Virus record (IMG/VR): IMGVR_UViG_3300035188_001367
Location: 1-26,626 of that record
Strand: one strand, 5' to 3'
Origin: a virus
DNA length: 26,626 bases
The notes under the pieces are model-generated. The model ran no database searches and was not told the origin of the DNA. It saw only the letters and a list, made by a program, of their open reading frames with translations. Shown one piece after another: positions 14,302 to 22,306 of the stretch. The stretch's first letter is position 1, and every line of letters begins with the position of its first letter. A program made the translations under genes and the position numbers.

Positions 14302-14309
14302 TTTTTATT
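14302..14309. repeat. Right 8-bp target site duplication
   Basis: TTTTTATT, identical to 11684-11691. It contains the stop codon (14305-14307 on +) of the reverse-strand gene that follows, so the duplication preserved that gene's end. Confidence 0.95.
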
Positions 14310-14601
14310 GCGGCGGTGCTGTTTGCTGATTCCACTCAGGACACTGTTGGCTCAGCTCAAGCACAAGGAACTGACGGAAGGCCGGATCGATCATTTCGTT
14401 CTTCCACATCGGCCAGGTGTCGCTCCATGCCACACGGTAGGCCTCTCCTCTTGTGAGCCCAGCGGCAAGCCCTCTGCAGAACGTGGTGGCGAACATCCAT
14501 GCTGCCGTGGTGACGCCAGCGCGAGCCGCAGGAAGCGAACTGCAGACCATGGCCCCCAAGGTGGCCGCAGCAAGCCAGGAAAGCAGGCGGCGTGGTTGCA
14601 T
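14305..14601 (-). CDS. Small secreted hypothetical protein (accessory 'moron'-like gene)
   Basis: A 98-residue protein from ATG 14599-14601 on the reverse strand. Residues 1-28 are a clear signal peptide: basic MQPRRLL, a hydrophobic core (SWLAAATLGAMVCSS), and an AARA-G cleavage-type end. The mature part contains FCRGLAAGLTRGEAYRVAWSD and a helical acidic/aromatic end with two cysteines (Cys42, Cys87) that could pair in the periplasm. The frame is open further upstream, but that part does not look like coding sequence. I do not know a function. Before the transposon arrived, this gene converged on the tail tube gene and its TAA overlapped the T-tract of that terminator. A reverse-strand secreted gene in a tail operon is typical of lysogenic accessory genes. 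Confidence 0.6.
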   Translation of the reverse strand: MQPRRLLSWLAAATLGAMVCSSLPAARAGVTTAAWMFATTFCRGLAAGLTRGEAYRVAWSDTWPMWKNEMIDPAFRQFLVLELSQQCPEWNQQTAPPQ

Positions 14602-14822
14602 TGGATCCGAAGCAAGGTGATCGCGTGATGGCTGGCGTTGCCCCGCCTCCCGTACTCTTGCACTGGTGGGTGGGGTCGGCCCTCCCCGCAAGGCTGGGCG
14701 CCGAGAGCGGTGCCGTTGGTCGCCGCTCGGGCTCGGTACTGGAGGCCCCACCCGCCACCCCTTGACAAATCGAACTGCTGTACTCTGGAACGACCTGGTG
14801 GCAGCACTGGGCAACCAATACG
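14602..14822. other. Divergent intergenic region
   Basis: This gap separates the reverse-strand secreted gene from the forward gene at 14846, so promoters for both would be expected. A TTGACA occurs at 14762-14767, but no -10-like hexamer follows at 16-18 bases (TACTCT lies only 13 bases away), so I do not call a promoter. No RNA gene or repeat is seen. Confidence 0.4.
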
Positions 14823-14839
14823 CCCGCTTCGAGCGGGAG
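14823..14839 (+). promoter_or_regulatory. Hairpin covering the ribosome-binding site of the 209-residue gene
   Basis: CCCGCT (14823-14828), loop TCG, AGCGGG (14832-14837) form a perfect 6-bp stem. Its right arm shares GGG with the Shine-Dalgarno GGGAG (14835-14839), six bases before ATG 14846, so folding could hide the site. Confidence 0.4.
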
Positions 14840-14845
14840 CCATCA

Positions 14846-15475
14846 ATGAAGAGCACCCTTCCTTTCCTCTCCTTCACCCCCTCCGGCGGGCGGATCGGTC
14901 GCATCGCATGGAGCAATGGCGATGAAGCTCGCTGGGGCCACGTCCGATGGGATCGATTCTGGCCTTTCCAGCCTCCAACTCCAACGCAACTGTCCGAGGC
15001 CGTGGCCGCGATCCAGCAATCCGCGACCCTCATGGCCGAGACCCTGATTTCTGCGTTTCAGCACGCTGCCGATGCGATCAACGTGATGCCTGACCCTATT
15101 AGCAGCAACTCGCTGAGGTCCGACGTTCACGCATGTTTTACTGGCCCCCAAATAGGAATCAAGGAGTCATTGGCGATCCCCCTACAGCTGCCTGACCCCA
15201 CCGACGTCGCCGTTTCTGATGAGTTCAGAACCCTCTGCGCCTACGCCCGCAACTACATCGAAGAATATGGAGACAGAGAAGCAGTTGATGAATTAGAGCG
15301 AATCATCGCTACCCTTTCACAACGGCTTGCCATTTCTAATACCGAGGAGCAGCAAATGACCGAGAAGCAGCAAATGTATGACGAGGCACTGGCTTTCTTT
15401 GACGCAGCGCAATCTAGTTCTCAATATCAATTTGGAATGTCGTTGCGCGAAAGGCGACGCCAACCTGGCCAATGA
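14846..15475 (+). CDS. Hypothetical protein
   Basis: A 209-residue protein. The start is set at ATG 14846 because of a GGGAG site six bases upstream; the frame is open to 14666, but that stretch is Arg/Gly/Pro-rich and overlaps the promoter region. The N-terminus contains an aromatic and charged segment (RIGRIAWSNGDEARWGHVRW), then a helical Ala-rich part (LSEAVAAIQQSATLMAETLI). The C-terminal half is helical and acidic (DEFRTLCAYARNYIEEYGDR, AVDELERIIATLSQRL), with a Gln/Glu-rich end. No family is recognised. It lies in the accessory patch between tail tube and chaperone, and the following + strand genes may share its transcript. Confidence 0.55.
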   Translation: MKSTLPFLSFTPSGGRIGRIAWSNGDEARWGHVRWDRFWPFQPPTPTQLSEAVAAIQQSATLMAETLISAFQHAADAINVMPDPISSNSLRSDVHACFTGPQIGIKESLAIPLQLPDPTDVAVSDEFRTLCAYARNYIEEYGDREAVDELERIIATLSQRLAISNTEEQQMTEKQQMYDEALAFFDAAQSSSQYQFGMSLRERRRQPGQ

Positions 15476-15512
15476 GCAAGCTCCACACTTGGCCCAGCCC
15501 GGGCCGATCGTC

Positions 15513-15761
15513 ATGTTTCACCGCCTGCTGCTCACCCCCATGCAGAACGTTGTGGCGATCGACTGCAGGGCACCCGACAACGCCCCGGAGCTGATGGTGG
15601 GCATGCTGGTGGTGGAGGCCGGCGCCACCGATGCAGAGGTGCTTGTCACCCCGCCCCAGGGCGGCGCTGAGTTCTGGCTGACCCTGCCGGAGGATGTCCT
15701 GAACCAAGGCCAGCGCTACGTTGGCTTTCAGATCCGTGCGGCCATCCGGCCTCTGACATGA
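15513..15761 (+). CDS. Small hypothetical protein
   Basis: An 82-residue protein, starting at ATG 15513; the frame is open upstream to 15378, but that part overlaps the previous gene and has no coding appearance. The sequence is mostly beta-strand: MFHRLLLTPMQNVVAIDCRA, LMVGMLVVEAGATDAEVLVT, then EFWLTLPEDVLNQGQRYVGF. It ends in an ATGA overlap with the tail chaperone gene, so it is coupled to it. A compact beta-rich protein just before the chaperone could be a minor tail component, but I recognise no family. Confidence 0.55.
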   Translation: MFHRLLLTPMQNVVAIDCRAPDNAPELMVGMLVVEAGATDAEVLVTPPQGGAEFWLTLPEDVLNQGQRYVGFQIRAAIRPLT

Positions 15762-16381
15762 CCGTAGCCAGTCGCCTTCTGGCGTCGTTCCGCACCGGCC
15801 ACAAGGTGATCGGCGGCGTGTTCCGCCTCGCCGTCTACGGCAAGGTGCTCCAGGGCGAAGCAGAGCTGATGGAGCAGCACGACCGGGAGCGGTGCGTTTC
15901 CCTCGGCAGCTTCTACCGCCTGGCCGATGGCATCGCCAAGGACACCGGCATGCCCATCGAGGAGGTGGACAAGCTGATCCAGGATCTATCAAGGGTGGCC
16001 AACCCCAACGATCCGGATTCGCTGCAGGGCACCCTGCAGGCCTTCGGGTTGCTCAACAGTGATCCGCAAAGGCTGATCACCTTCCTCTCGTCCCAGGCCA
16101 CCATGGACGATCAGAAGAAAGCCCTTGTCACCACTCTGCTGATCGGCCGCGGCGACTACCTCGACCCCGACAGCCAGGACTGGGTGAAGCTGGAGCCCGG
16201 CGACTGGAGCGAGAACGACACCAGTCAGCTGCCAGCTGACCTGATCAATGAGCTGCAGCAGTTCCTGATCGATGAGAAGGCGGCGATGACGGCGGGGGGA
16301 AAGCCGCCGGCGCCGAAGACGGCGCCGAAGCCCCGAGGCCAGAAGAAAACCTCAGCCGCGACGAGCACCGCGCCCGCATAG
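15758..16381 (+). CDS. Tail assembly chaperone, short form (lambda gpG-like)
   Basis: A 207-residue zero-frame product, directly before the tape measure gene as for lambda G. The first 180 residues are helical and acidic (GTLQAFGLLNSDPQRLITFL; ADLINELQQFLIDEKAAM). The last 25 residues after the slippery site are a Lys/Pro/Ala-rich tail. In siphoviruses the short form and its frameshifted extension coat the tape measure protein during tail assembly and are not in the finished virion. The gene starts in an ATGA overlap with the 82-residue gene. The role is by position, helical character and the frameshift signal; there is no visible direct similarity to gpG. Confidence 0.7.
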   Translation: MTVASRLLASFRTGHKVIGGVFRLAVYGKVLQGEAELMEQHDRERCVSLGSFYRLADGIAKDTGMPIEEVDKLIQDLSRVANPNDPDSLQGTLQAFGLLNSDPQRLITFLSSQATMDDQKKALVTTLLIGRGDYLDPDSQDWVKLEPGDWSENDTSQLPADLINELQQFLIDEKAAMTAGGKPPAPKTAPKPRGQKKTSAATSTAPA

Positions 16382-16794
16382 AGGCATACCTCAAGACTGC
16401 CCCTACCGACTGGGATGAGATCCAGCTGATCCTCACCAGCGGGCTGACGCAGGACCCCCGCTGGCATGCCGAGCGCTTCGCGTACCAGCCGGTGGATGCG
16501 GTGCTCAAGGCCTACGCCTGGGCCCTGAAGGAACGGGCCAAACGGACCAACGAGCTGAGCACCACCATGGCGCGGTTGGCCTCGATGGTTGAGATTGCTG
16601 CCTTCCCGGGCCTGGGCAACAAGGGCCGCAGCGAGGATCAGTTCCTGCCGTTCAAGATCTCCGACGCCCCGGGCAAGAACGCTCGCATCACCCAGGCGAC
16701 GGCCGCCACGATCCGCTGGCTGCTCAGCAACAACCAGATGCCGCCACGGGTGCTGGTGGTGGCCCACGAAGAGCTGCAGCGCTCTGGCTACTGA
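15758..16794 (+). CDS. Tail assembly chaperone, long form by -1 frameshift (lambda gpGT-like)
   Basis: Formed by joining 15758-16303 and 16303-16794 through a -1 slip at GGGAAAG. The product is about 345 residues: 182 from the short form plus 163 from the -1 frame. The -1 frame has no good start of its own before the GTG at 16492, yet its sequence from the slip is already protein-like (EENLSRDEHRARIEAYLKTA, WDEIQLILTSGLTQDPRWHA). The T-like part is helical with a Gly/Lys-rich centre (FPGLGNKGRSEDQFLPFKIS). In lambda the T part recruits tail tube subunits to the coated tape measure. A short intergenic run with an imperfect 11-bp tandem repeat follows. Confidence 0.8.
16297..16326 (+). promoter_or_regulatory. 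Programmed -1 frameshift signal
   Basis: The heptamer G GGA AAG (16297-16303) stands in the right phase and is the same slippery sequence as in lambda G/T. Five bases later GGCGCC (16309-16314), a six-base loop and GGCGCC (16321-16326) form a GC-rich hairpin, at the distance expected for a stimulator. Confidence 0.85.
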
Positions 16795-16847
16795 CCAGCC
16801 CGGCGCCAGCCCGGCGCCAGACTGACCCCAAGCAGGGATGAACGGGT

Positions 16848-19800
16848 TTGACCCAGAGCGGCGGCGGCGGCGAATACAGCCTGGGCACAGCCACGCTGAC
16901 CCTACGCGGCGACATGCAGCCGCTGGAGCGCGACCTGGCGCGCATGCGGGCGGTGATCGCCGACATGGAAAAGCGGGGCACCAAAATCCCGGCCCCCAAC
17001 ATCCCGCCGCCGCCACCGGAAACGCAGCGCGGCTATCAAGGCCTGGCCGCGACCATGGAGGCCCTGCGTCGCGGCGTGCAGGGCGATGGCGAGGCGTTCA
17101 CGATGCTCTCGCAGCAGCTGCGCGGCGCCGGCCAGGCGGCGGCAGCAGCTGGCGGCAGCGGTGGCTTTGGTGGCGCCACCAATGGCCTGGCCGGAATGCT
17201 TGGGATGGCCGGGAAGGCGATACCGATCCTAGGCCAGCTCGGCCTGGCGGCCACGGGTTTGCAGGCCATCTTCGGGGGGCTGCAGGGGGCAGTTAACGCC
17301 GTGCTGGGCCCTTTGCAGCAGCTTTCGGCCGAGGCCGGCCGGCTCAACAAGCAGGTGGCGGAGGCCGGGATCTTTGCGGCGCAGAGCTTTGCGATCCTCG
17401 GGCCCGACGGGAAGCTGGTGGAGGGCACCGCCCGCCAGATGCAGATGGTGCGCGGCGCGATCCTCAAGGAATACCAGGGCATCCAGAAAGAGGTGGCCAA
17501 CATCAGCGGCGCCACCGCCAGCGAAATCTACGACGGCTTCAACATCATCCTCCAGAACGTGAGTGCCCTGGGAGAAAAGGGCACCATGGAAAATTCCGCC
17601 AAGTTGGCCACCAGGCTGGCCGCCGGCATGAACACCCTTAATATCCCCACTTTTCAACTCCGGCAGGAGGCGAACGCCCTGCTCATGGGAAATATTGGCC
17701 CTGACGCGATGTTGGCCCAAAAGCTAGGCATCTCTAACGAAGACGTGCGCCAGCAGCAGGCCAAGGGCACTTACTACGACTTTCTGATGACGAAGTTGGA
17801 GAAGCTCTACGAAGGGCAAAAAGTGCTGGCGCTGAGCTTGGAAAACGTCAAGAGCAACTTTGATGACGTGAACCAGGCGATCTCATCTGAAGCTGGTCAG
17901 CCGCTGGAGCGCGACACGGCAAGGATGATGCAGACAATCCTGGTCACCTTTAAGAATCTGCAGGGCAGCTTTAGTGGGTTCTTCAAGAGCATCGCCGAGG
18001 CTGTTGGGCCAATTATCAAGGTGTTTGGCCCCGTTATTTCAGTTCTCACATCTATAGGTGCTATCGCTTCATCGGTGGGTCGGGTGATCATGGATGTAGT
18101 AGGCGTGGCAACCGCAGTGCTGGGTTTTGTGCTGCAGCCTGTTCTTGTAACGATCGCAAGGTTTGTTGAACTGATTGCCAAAGGTTGGGAAAACATAGGA
18201 AATCTCATTGGCGGAGCAATTAGCCCAATCAAGGCACTGTTTAATGCCAGTGCCGATGCAGATGCCGATGGCGTCAACTCGTTCTTTGACAACCTCATAG
18301 CAGGCGCGGAAGGCGCCGGCAAAGCAATCGACAACTGGAACAAGAAGTGGGCGCAAAGCGTTCTGAACTTCCGTTTGTTTACGATGCGCGCCCAAATGAT
18401 GGCGAGCGGTGCATCAGAAAAGCAAATTCAGGAAGCCCAGCTCAGCTTCAGGGAGAACTTCAACCGGCAAACCAACCTCAGCGAGCCGGTAGAGCTGCGC
18501 AGCCTCAAGCTGCCAGCTGATGTTCTAGAGCGGATCGAGGCCAGAGAACAGAGGCTGGGCTCTGGAGCAATCCGGGCTTTGAACATCTCCAAGGAATGGT
18601 CAGAGATCAAGCAGAAGGCCTACCAGAACGAAATCAAGGCGCTGGAGCAGGGCCTCACCCTGATGAACAAGCAGCGGGAGGTGGCGGAAGCCATGAGCTC
18701 TGTTGCCGGCGCCCGCCGCGCCCTGGAGGCGCGTGGTTATGAGCTGGGCGCGCAGGTGGCTGCAAGCCCTGAGGCCAAAGCCGTTGCAGAGGCTCGCCTG
18801 GCTGACCTGAAGCTCAGGCAGGAACGAGAGGCTATCGCCGAACGGCGGGGGATTCTCCAGACCGAACGGGAGCTGCAGCAGCGGCAGATGCTCATCCAGG
18901 AAAAGCAGATCAAGATCCAGCAGGAGCAGCTCAAGATTCAGCTGGCTGAAGCTCAGGCCGAACAGGTGCGTGCGCAGAAGGAACGAGACGCTTTGCTGCG
19001 CACGCAGAAAAATATGCCCCTCTACAGCGCCGAGTGGGGCAAGAACCAAGAGCTGCTCAACATCAATGCTGCCGAGCAGACCCGCATCAACGCCAAGGTG
19101 GAGGGCAGCCGGCGGCAGGTGCAGCTGGCTTTTGAGGCCGAAGGCCAGCTGGGCACCATCATCGCTCTGGATGCCCAGCGACTGGGCCTCCAGGAGCAGC
19201 AGCTCGACATCCAGGGCCAGCAAGCGCAGTACACCCGAGAGCAGCAGTTGCTCCTGGCCCAGATCAGCGGTGCGGAGCAAGACATCTCGAACATGCTCGA
19301 CGAGATCGTCAACAAGGAGAACGCCAAGAAGCGAGAGCTGGAAGACCAGAGCGACGCGATCAACCGTCAGAACACCCTCCTCGAGCGCCAGGGCCGGCTG
19401 GAGAAGGCCCAGGCCGATCTGGCCATGACCCGCGAGAAGGCGGCGGTGCAGGCCGCCGAGCGCCTCGCGGAACTGCAGGAGCTGCAAGACCGCGCCCGCA
19501 GTGGCGGCGGCACCGCGTCGGTGATCGAGGCCCAGATCGCTGCGGCCGCGGCCGGGGTGAGCGGGATGGAATCAGCGGCGGAAGTGCAGCAGCGGCTGTT
19601 CGACGCCAAGGAGGGGCAGATGGCCCGCGAGCACCAGCTGGCGCAGAAACAGCAGGAGGTGCAGCACAAGAAAGAGGAGAGCGAGCTGCGGATCCAGAAG
19701 CTGCAGATGGAGCGGCAGAAGGTGGACATCGCCCTGCAGCGCGCGCAGCTGACGGCAGAGCTGGGTCGGCTCAGGCTGACCCAGATAAAGGATGAAATCG

Positions 19801-21842
19801 CCCCACGACTGGCAGGGGCCAGCAGCGTGCCATCGCTGGGAGGTGTTGCACGGCTTCCGGGCTCCATCAGTGGCCGGCTAGATGCGTCCGGCCAGAACGG
19901 CGCGGACATGCCAGTAGGACCAAACAATGAAATGCGCAGCTACCACAATGGCGTGGTGACGGAAATAAGCAGAGCAGGCAATAATGGAAACTACACAGTA
20001 ATTGAGTTCATTGACGACCTGGGCAACAAGCTAGAAGCTACCTATAGCCACATGGCCGCAATCGTGAAGGTCGGACAGCACGTAGTTGGAGGGCAGGTGC
20101 TGGGTCGTTTTGATGGTTCAGGCCGCACGTTTGGCGCACATAACAGTGTTGACATCAATAGCCCTGGAACGAATGGGGCTCTGCAGCGCAATGCAGAAAC
20201 GGCAGCCGCCCGCCGCAGCGCTGACCTTCTCGTTACGGGGAGGGTGCAGGGCCAGGCCGCTGGTTCCAGTGTCGGTGCCCCTTCAGCCTCGATCCTTCGC
20301 CCTTCAGGGCAGTTGCCTTATAGCCAGCGCATAGATGCGTTTTCCACGGTGGCCCCACCCCCTGGCGTGGCCCCTGGAGCAGCCATCCCGCTGGGCGTGC
20401 AGCCGTTCACCGGCATGGGCCAGGCCCGGGCCGCGGCTGCCCTCCCTGCTGGCTCAGTTGCCAGCACCGTTGCCGCCGTTGGGGGCGCTGTGGCGCCCAG
20501 CACCGCCAACCAGGCGGAAGCGCTGCAGCAGAGCCTGAAAGACGTGGATTCCGCGGAAACCCGCCTGGTCAGGGCCATAGAAGACAACACCCAGGCACTG
20601 AAAGACCTCCAAAACAGCAACAGCCTGGAGAATGAGAACCTTACCGAGCAGCAGCTGGCAGAGCGAGCACAGCTGGCCTACGAGCGAACAAAGGCCCAAC
20701 TCACTGCCGAGGTGATGCAGACTCCCCAGGGCCGCCTGGCCATCTCCGCCGGCGACGCGGTGAGCGGCAGCATCAGCGGCTCCATTTCCGGCGCCGTGCA
20801 GGCACTGCTCACTGGTGGTGATGTGAGGCAGGCGGTGAGCAGCGCGCTGGCGCAAGCGGGGCAGTCGCTGATGAAGGCCACGCTCGACTCTCTCCTCAAC
20901 CCGCTGCTATCCCAGCTGCAGGGCGGGATCGTGAAAACGTTCACCGGGATCGACATCCCGGGCAGAGCACTGGAGATGGCCGCGGCATCGCACACGAACG
21001 CTGCAAGCGCCCACCAGGGCGCTGCATTGCAGCTGATGAACGCTGGTGCGGCGTTGCTGTCTGCGGCCGGTGCATCCGGAGCTGCTGCCGTGGGCGACAG
21101 CGCAAATGTGTGGGGGAGCTTGGCCACCAAAATCCCCAGCCTGATCAGCGGCTTCGCTGGCCTCGGCAACCTGGATGTCGCGTTCAACAGCGCAGCAGCT
21201 TTTGGGGGGCCTGACTGGTCTGCCGCTGGTCCCATGCTCAACCTGGGCAGCCCCAACCTTTCCTTCACCCCCGGTTTCGCAGGTGGGGGGGAGATCCAGT
21301 ACGGGCTCGACTACCTGGTGGGCGAGAAGAATGCGGAGATCGTGCGGTTCAACAAGGCCGGCGGGAAGGTCTACAGCAACCGGGCCCTCACCAAGGCGCT
21401 GGGTGTGCCGTTCCAGCGCACCCCAGGTGGCGGTGCTCAGGTGGCGGACGGTGGCGATTCGCTCGGCATCCCCTTCATGGCCGCCGGGCCCGCCCAGAGT
21501 GCTGGCGGCCGGTCTGGCGCGCCGCCAGTCCCCTTCATGGCCGCCGGGCCCGCCCAGAGTGCTGGCGGCCGGTCTGGCTTGCCGCCAATTCCGTTCCTTA
21601 AGTCATCCCCTAGCGGCGGCGCCATGGCAGGGTCTGGGCCTGGTGGCGCTCCCCCCAGCGCCATGGGCCCCTCCAGGTCGCTGCGGCTCAAGCTGGAGAC
21701 GCAGGTGATCAACGGCGTGGAATACGCCACGGTGGAGCAGGTGCACCAGGCCGCAGCCGCAGCCGCTGCAGCCAGCCGCGAGGCGGTCTACAACGACTTC
21801 CGCAACAACCCCTCCATTCAAAGCAGCGTGGGGATGCGCTGA
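16848..21842 (+). CDS. Tape measure protein with M23-like insert
   Basis: A 1,664-residue protein, by far the longest complete gene in the window and directly after the chaperone pair. It starts at TTG 16848 with AGGGA upstream; the nearby ATG 16838 is in another frame. After a Gly/Ala-rich N-terminus, residues about 374-446 are strongly hydrophobic (VIMDVVGVATAVLGFVLQPV), as in tape measures that reach the cell membrane. About 590-980 is long coiled coil with repeated QEQL/QIKIQQ patterns. Residues about 1010-1105 resemble an M23 peptidase domain lacking key ligands. The end contains GEKNAEIVRF (tail tip contact in many phages) and a duplicated PFMAAGPAQSAGG unit. The protein fixes tail length and leaves with the DNA. 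The M23-like and hydrophobic parts are AT-richer than the rest. Confidence 0.88.
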   Translation: MTQSGGGGEYSLGTATLTLRGDMQPLERDLARMRAVIADMEKRGTKIPAPNIPPPPPETQRGYQGLAATMEALRRGVQGDGEAFTMLSQQLRGAGQAAAAAGGSGGFGGATNGLAGMLGMAGKAIPILGQLGLAATGLQAIFGGLQGAVNAVLGPLQQLSAEAGRLNKQVAEAGIFAAQSFAILGPDGKLVEGTARQMQMVRGAILKEYQGIQKEVANISGATASEIYDGFNIILQNVSALGEKGTMENSAKLATRLAAGMNTLNIPTFQLRQEANALLMGNIGPDAMLAQKLGISNEDVRQQQAKGTYYDFLMTKLEKLYEGQKVLALSLENVKSNFDDVNQAISSEAGQPLERDTARMMQTILVTFKNLQGSFSGFFKSIAEAVGPIIKVFGPVISVLTSIGAIASSVGRVIMDVVGVATAVLGFVLQPVLVTIARFVELIAKGWENIGNLIGGAISPIKALFNASADADADGVNSFFDNLIAGAEGAGKAIDNWNKKWAQSVLNFRLFTMRAQMMASGASEKQIQEAQLSFRENFNRQTNLSEPVELRSLKLPADVLERIEAREQRLGSGAIRALNISKEWSEIKQKAYQNEIKALEQGLTLMNKQREVAEAMSSVAGARRALEARGYELGAQVAASPEAKAVAEARLADLKLRQEREAIAERRGILQTERELQQRQMLIQEKQIKIQQEQLKIQLAEAQAEQVRAQKERDALLRTQKNMPLYSAEWGKNQELLNINAAEQTRINAKVEGSRRQVQLAFEAEGQLGTIIALDAQRLGLQEQQLDIQGQQAQYTREQQLLLAQISGAEQDISNMLDEIVNKENAKKRELEDQSDAINRQNTLLERQGRLEKAQADLAMTREKAAVQAAERLAELQELQDRARSGGGTASVIEAQIAAAAAGVSGMESAAEVQQRLFDAKEGQMAREHQLAQKQQEVQHKKEESELRIQKLQMERQKVDIALQRAQLTAELGRLRLTQIKDEIAPRLAGASSVPSLGGVARLPGSISGRLDASGQNGADMPVGPNNEMRSYHNGVVTEISRAGNNGNYTVIEFIDDLGNKLEATYSHMAAIVKVGQHVVGGQVLGRFDGSGRTFGAHNSVDINSPGTNGALQRNAETAAARRSADLLVTGRVQGQAAGSSVGAPSASILRPSGQLPYSQRIDAFSTVAPPPGVAPGAAIPLGVQPFTGMGQARAAAALPAGSVASTVAAVGGAVAPSTANQAEALQQSLKDVDSAETRLVRAIEDNTQALKDLQNSNSLENENLTEQQLAERAQLAYERTKAQLTAEVMQTPQGRLAISAGDAVSGSISGSISGAVQALLTGGDVRQAVSSALAQAGQSLMKATLDSLLNPLLSQLQGGIVKTFTGIDIPGRALEMAAASHTNAASAHQGAALQLMNAGAALLSAAGASGAAAVGDSANVWGSLATKIPSLISGFAGLGNLDVAFNSAAAFGGPDWSAAGPMLNLGSPNLSFTPGFAGGGEIQYGLDYLVGEKNAEIVRFNKAGGKVYSNRALTKALGVPFQRTPGGGAQVADGGDSLGIPFMAAGPAQSAGGRSGAPPVPFMAAGPAQSAGGRSGLPPIPFLKSSPSGGAMAGSGPGGAPPSAMGPSRSLRLKLETQVINGVEYATVEQVHQAAAAAAAASREAVYNDFRNNPSIQSSVGMR
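19875..20165 (+). other. Degenerate M23-peptidase-like domain inside the tape measure gene
   Basis: Residues about 1010-1105 follow the M23 layout: NGADMPV (expected HxGxD), GVVTEI, GNYTVIEF, ATYSHMAAI, VKVGQHVVGGQVLG, and GAHNSVDI (expected GPHLHF). Asp1020 and His1098 remain, but the first zinc His is Gln1016 and the last is Ser1100, so lysis activity is doubtful. DNA here is AT-richer than flanking sequence (about 40% GC in 19981-20040). Confidence 0.65.
21469..21588 (+). repeat. Two 60-bp in-frame tandem repeats near the tape measure C-terminus
   Basis: Units 21469-21528 and 21529-21588 are identical over their first 50 bases and differ at a few bases near the end. Each encodes PFMAAGPAQSAGGRSG plus four residues. 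A shorter, diverged third start (PFLKSS) follows. Confidence 0.9.
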
Positions 21843-22306
21843 TGATCGCCATCTGCGCCTACATCTCCTTCCAGGCCAATGGCGCGCCAGTGCCCGGCTA
21901 CGCCTGGCAGAACCTCTTCACCGGGCAGACGCGCACCTACGACGGCCGGCCCCATACCTCGATGGGCTTCCGAATTTCCGATTCGGCCGGTGCCCGCGGT
22001 GGTGATCGCTCCGAGGGCCGGCTTGCGATGAACCGCAACCAGCTGGCGCTGAATGTGCTGGCCGAGGCCCGCGCCAACCGCTGGAAGCTCCGCGCCGATG
22101 TGGTGCTGTGCGACGTGGCCGCCGGCACCGATGTCCGCCTCCTCTCGCGCCATCTCTGGCGGCTGGGCCCGATCGAGCGGCGCGAGTACATCAAGGTCAC
22201 CCTCACATCACCGCTGGATGCCATCCGTGGTGACGCGCCCCGTCGCCGCCTCACCACTGAGCTGGTGGGCCAGCTGCCAGACACCGGCTCCATCTTCATC
22301 GCCTGA
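21842..22306 (+). CDS. Minor tail protein (lambda gpL-like position, DUF1833-like)
   Basis: A 154-residue protein starting in a one-base overlap with the tape measure stop (TGATG). It is beta-rich. The N-terminus (ISFQANGAPVPGYAWQNLFT) is followed by MGFRISD, then a central stretch about residues 70-100 (LAEARANRWKLRADVVLCDV), and a C-terminal RLGPIERREYIKVTLTSPLD, which resembles the common tail tip pattern ending in SPLD before PRR. In lambda the L protein sits at this place and forms part of the tail tip next to J. The four cysteines of lambda gpL that bind an iron-sulfur cluster are not seen here. The next gene also overlaps by TGATG. Confidence 0.6.
   Translation: MIAICAYISFQANGAPVPGYAWQNLFTGQTRTYDGRPHTSMGFRISDSAGARGGDRSEGRLAMNRNQLALNVLAEARANRWKLRADVVLCDVAAGTDVRLLSRHLWRLGPIERREYIKVTLTSPLDAIRGDAPRRRLTTELVGQLPDTGSIFIA

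Noticed and set aside
14762-14786. Promoter TTGACA ... TACTCT
   Set aside because: The spacing is only 13 bases, too short for a sigma-70-type promoter, and no better -10 lies at 16-18 bases.
14602-15033. Upstream extension of the reverse-strand secreted gene to 242 codons
   Set aside because: The extension runs through the intergenic region and into the + strand gene; ATG 14601 starts directly with a proper signal peptide.
15472-15594. ATGA-coupled frame starting at 15472
   Set aside because: It ends after about 40 codons with shadow-like composition; ATG 15513 in the other frame gives a coherent protein coupled to the chaperone gene.
16795-16820. 11-bp tandem repeat with GGCGCC palindromes after the chaperone stop
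   Set aside because: Short and without a T-run, so not a terminator; no function can be supported.
16838-17296. ATG 16838 frame as start of the tape measure gene
   Set aside because: It is out of frame with the tape measure and gives an Arg/His/Gly-rich shadow sequence; TTG 16848 leads into the true frame.
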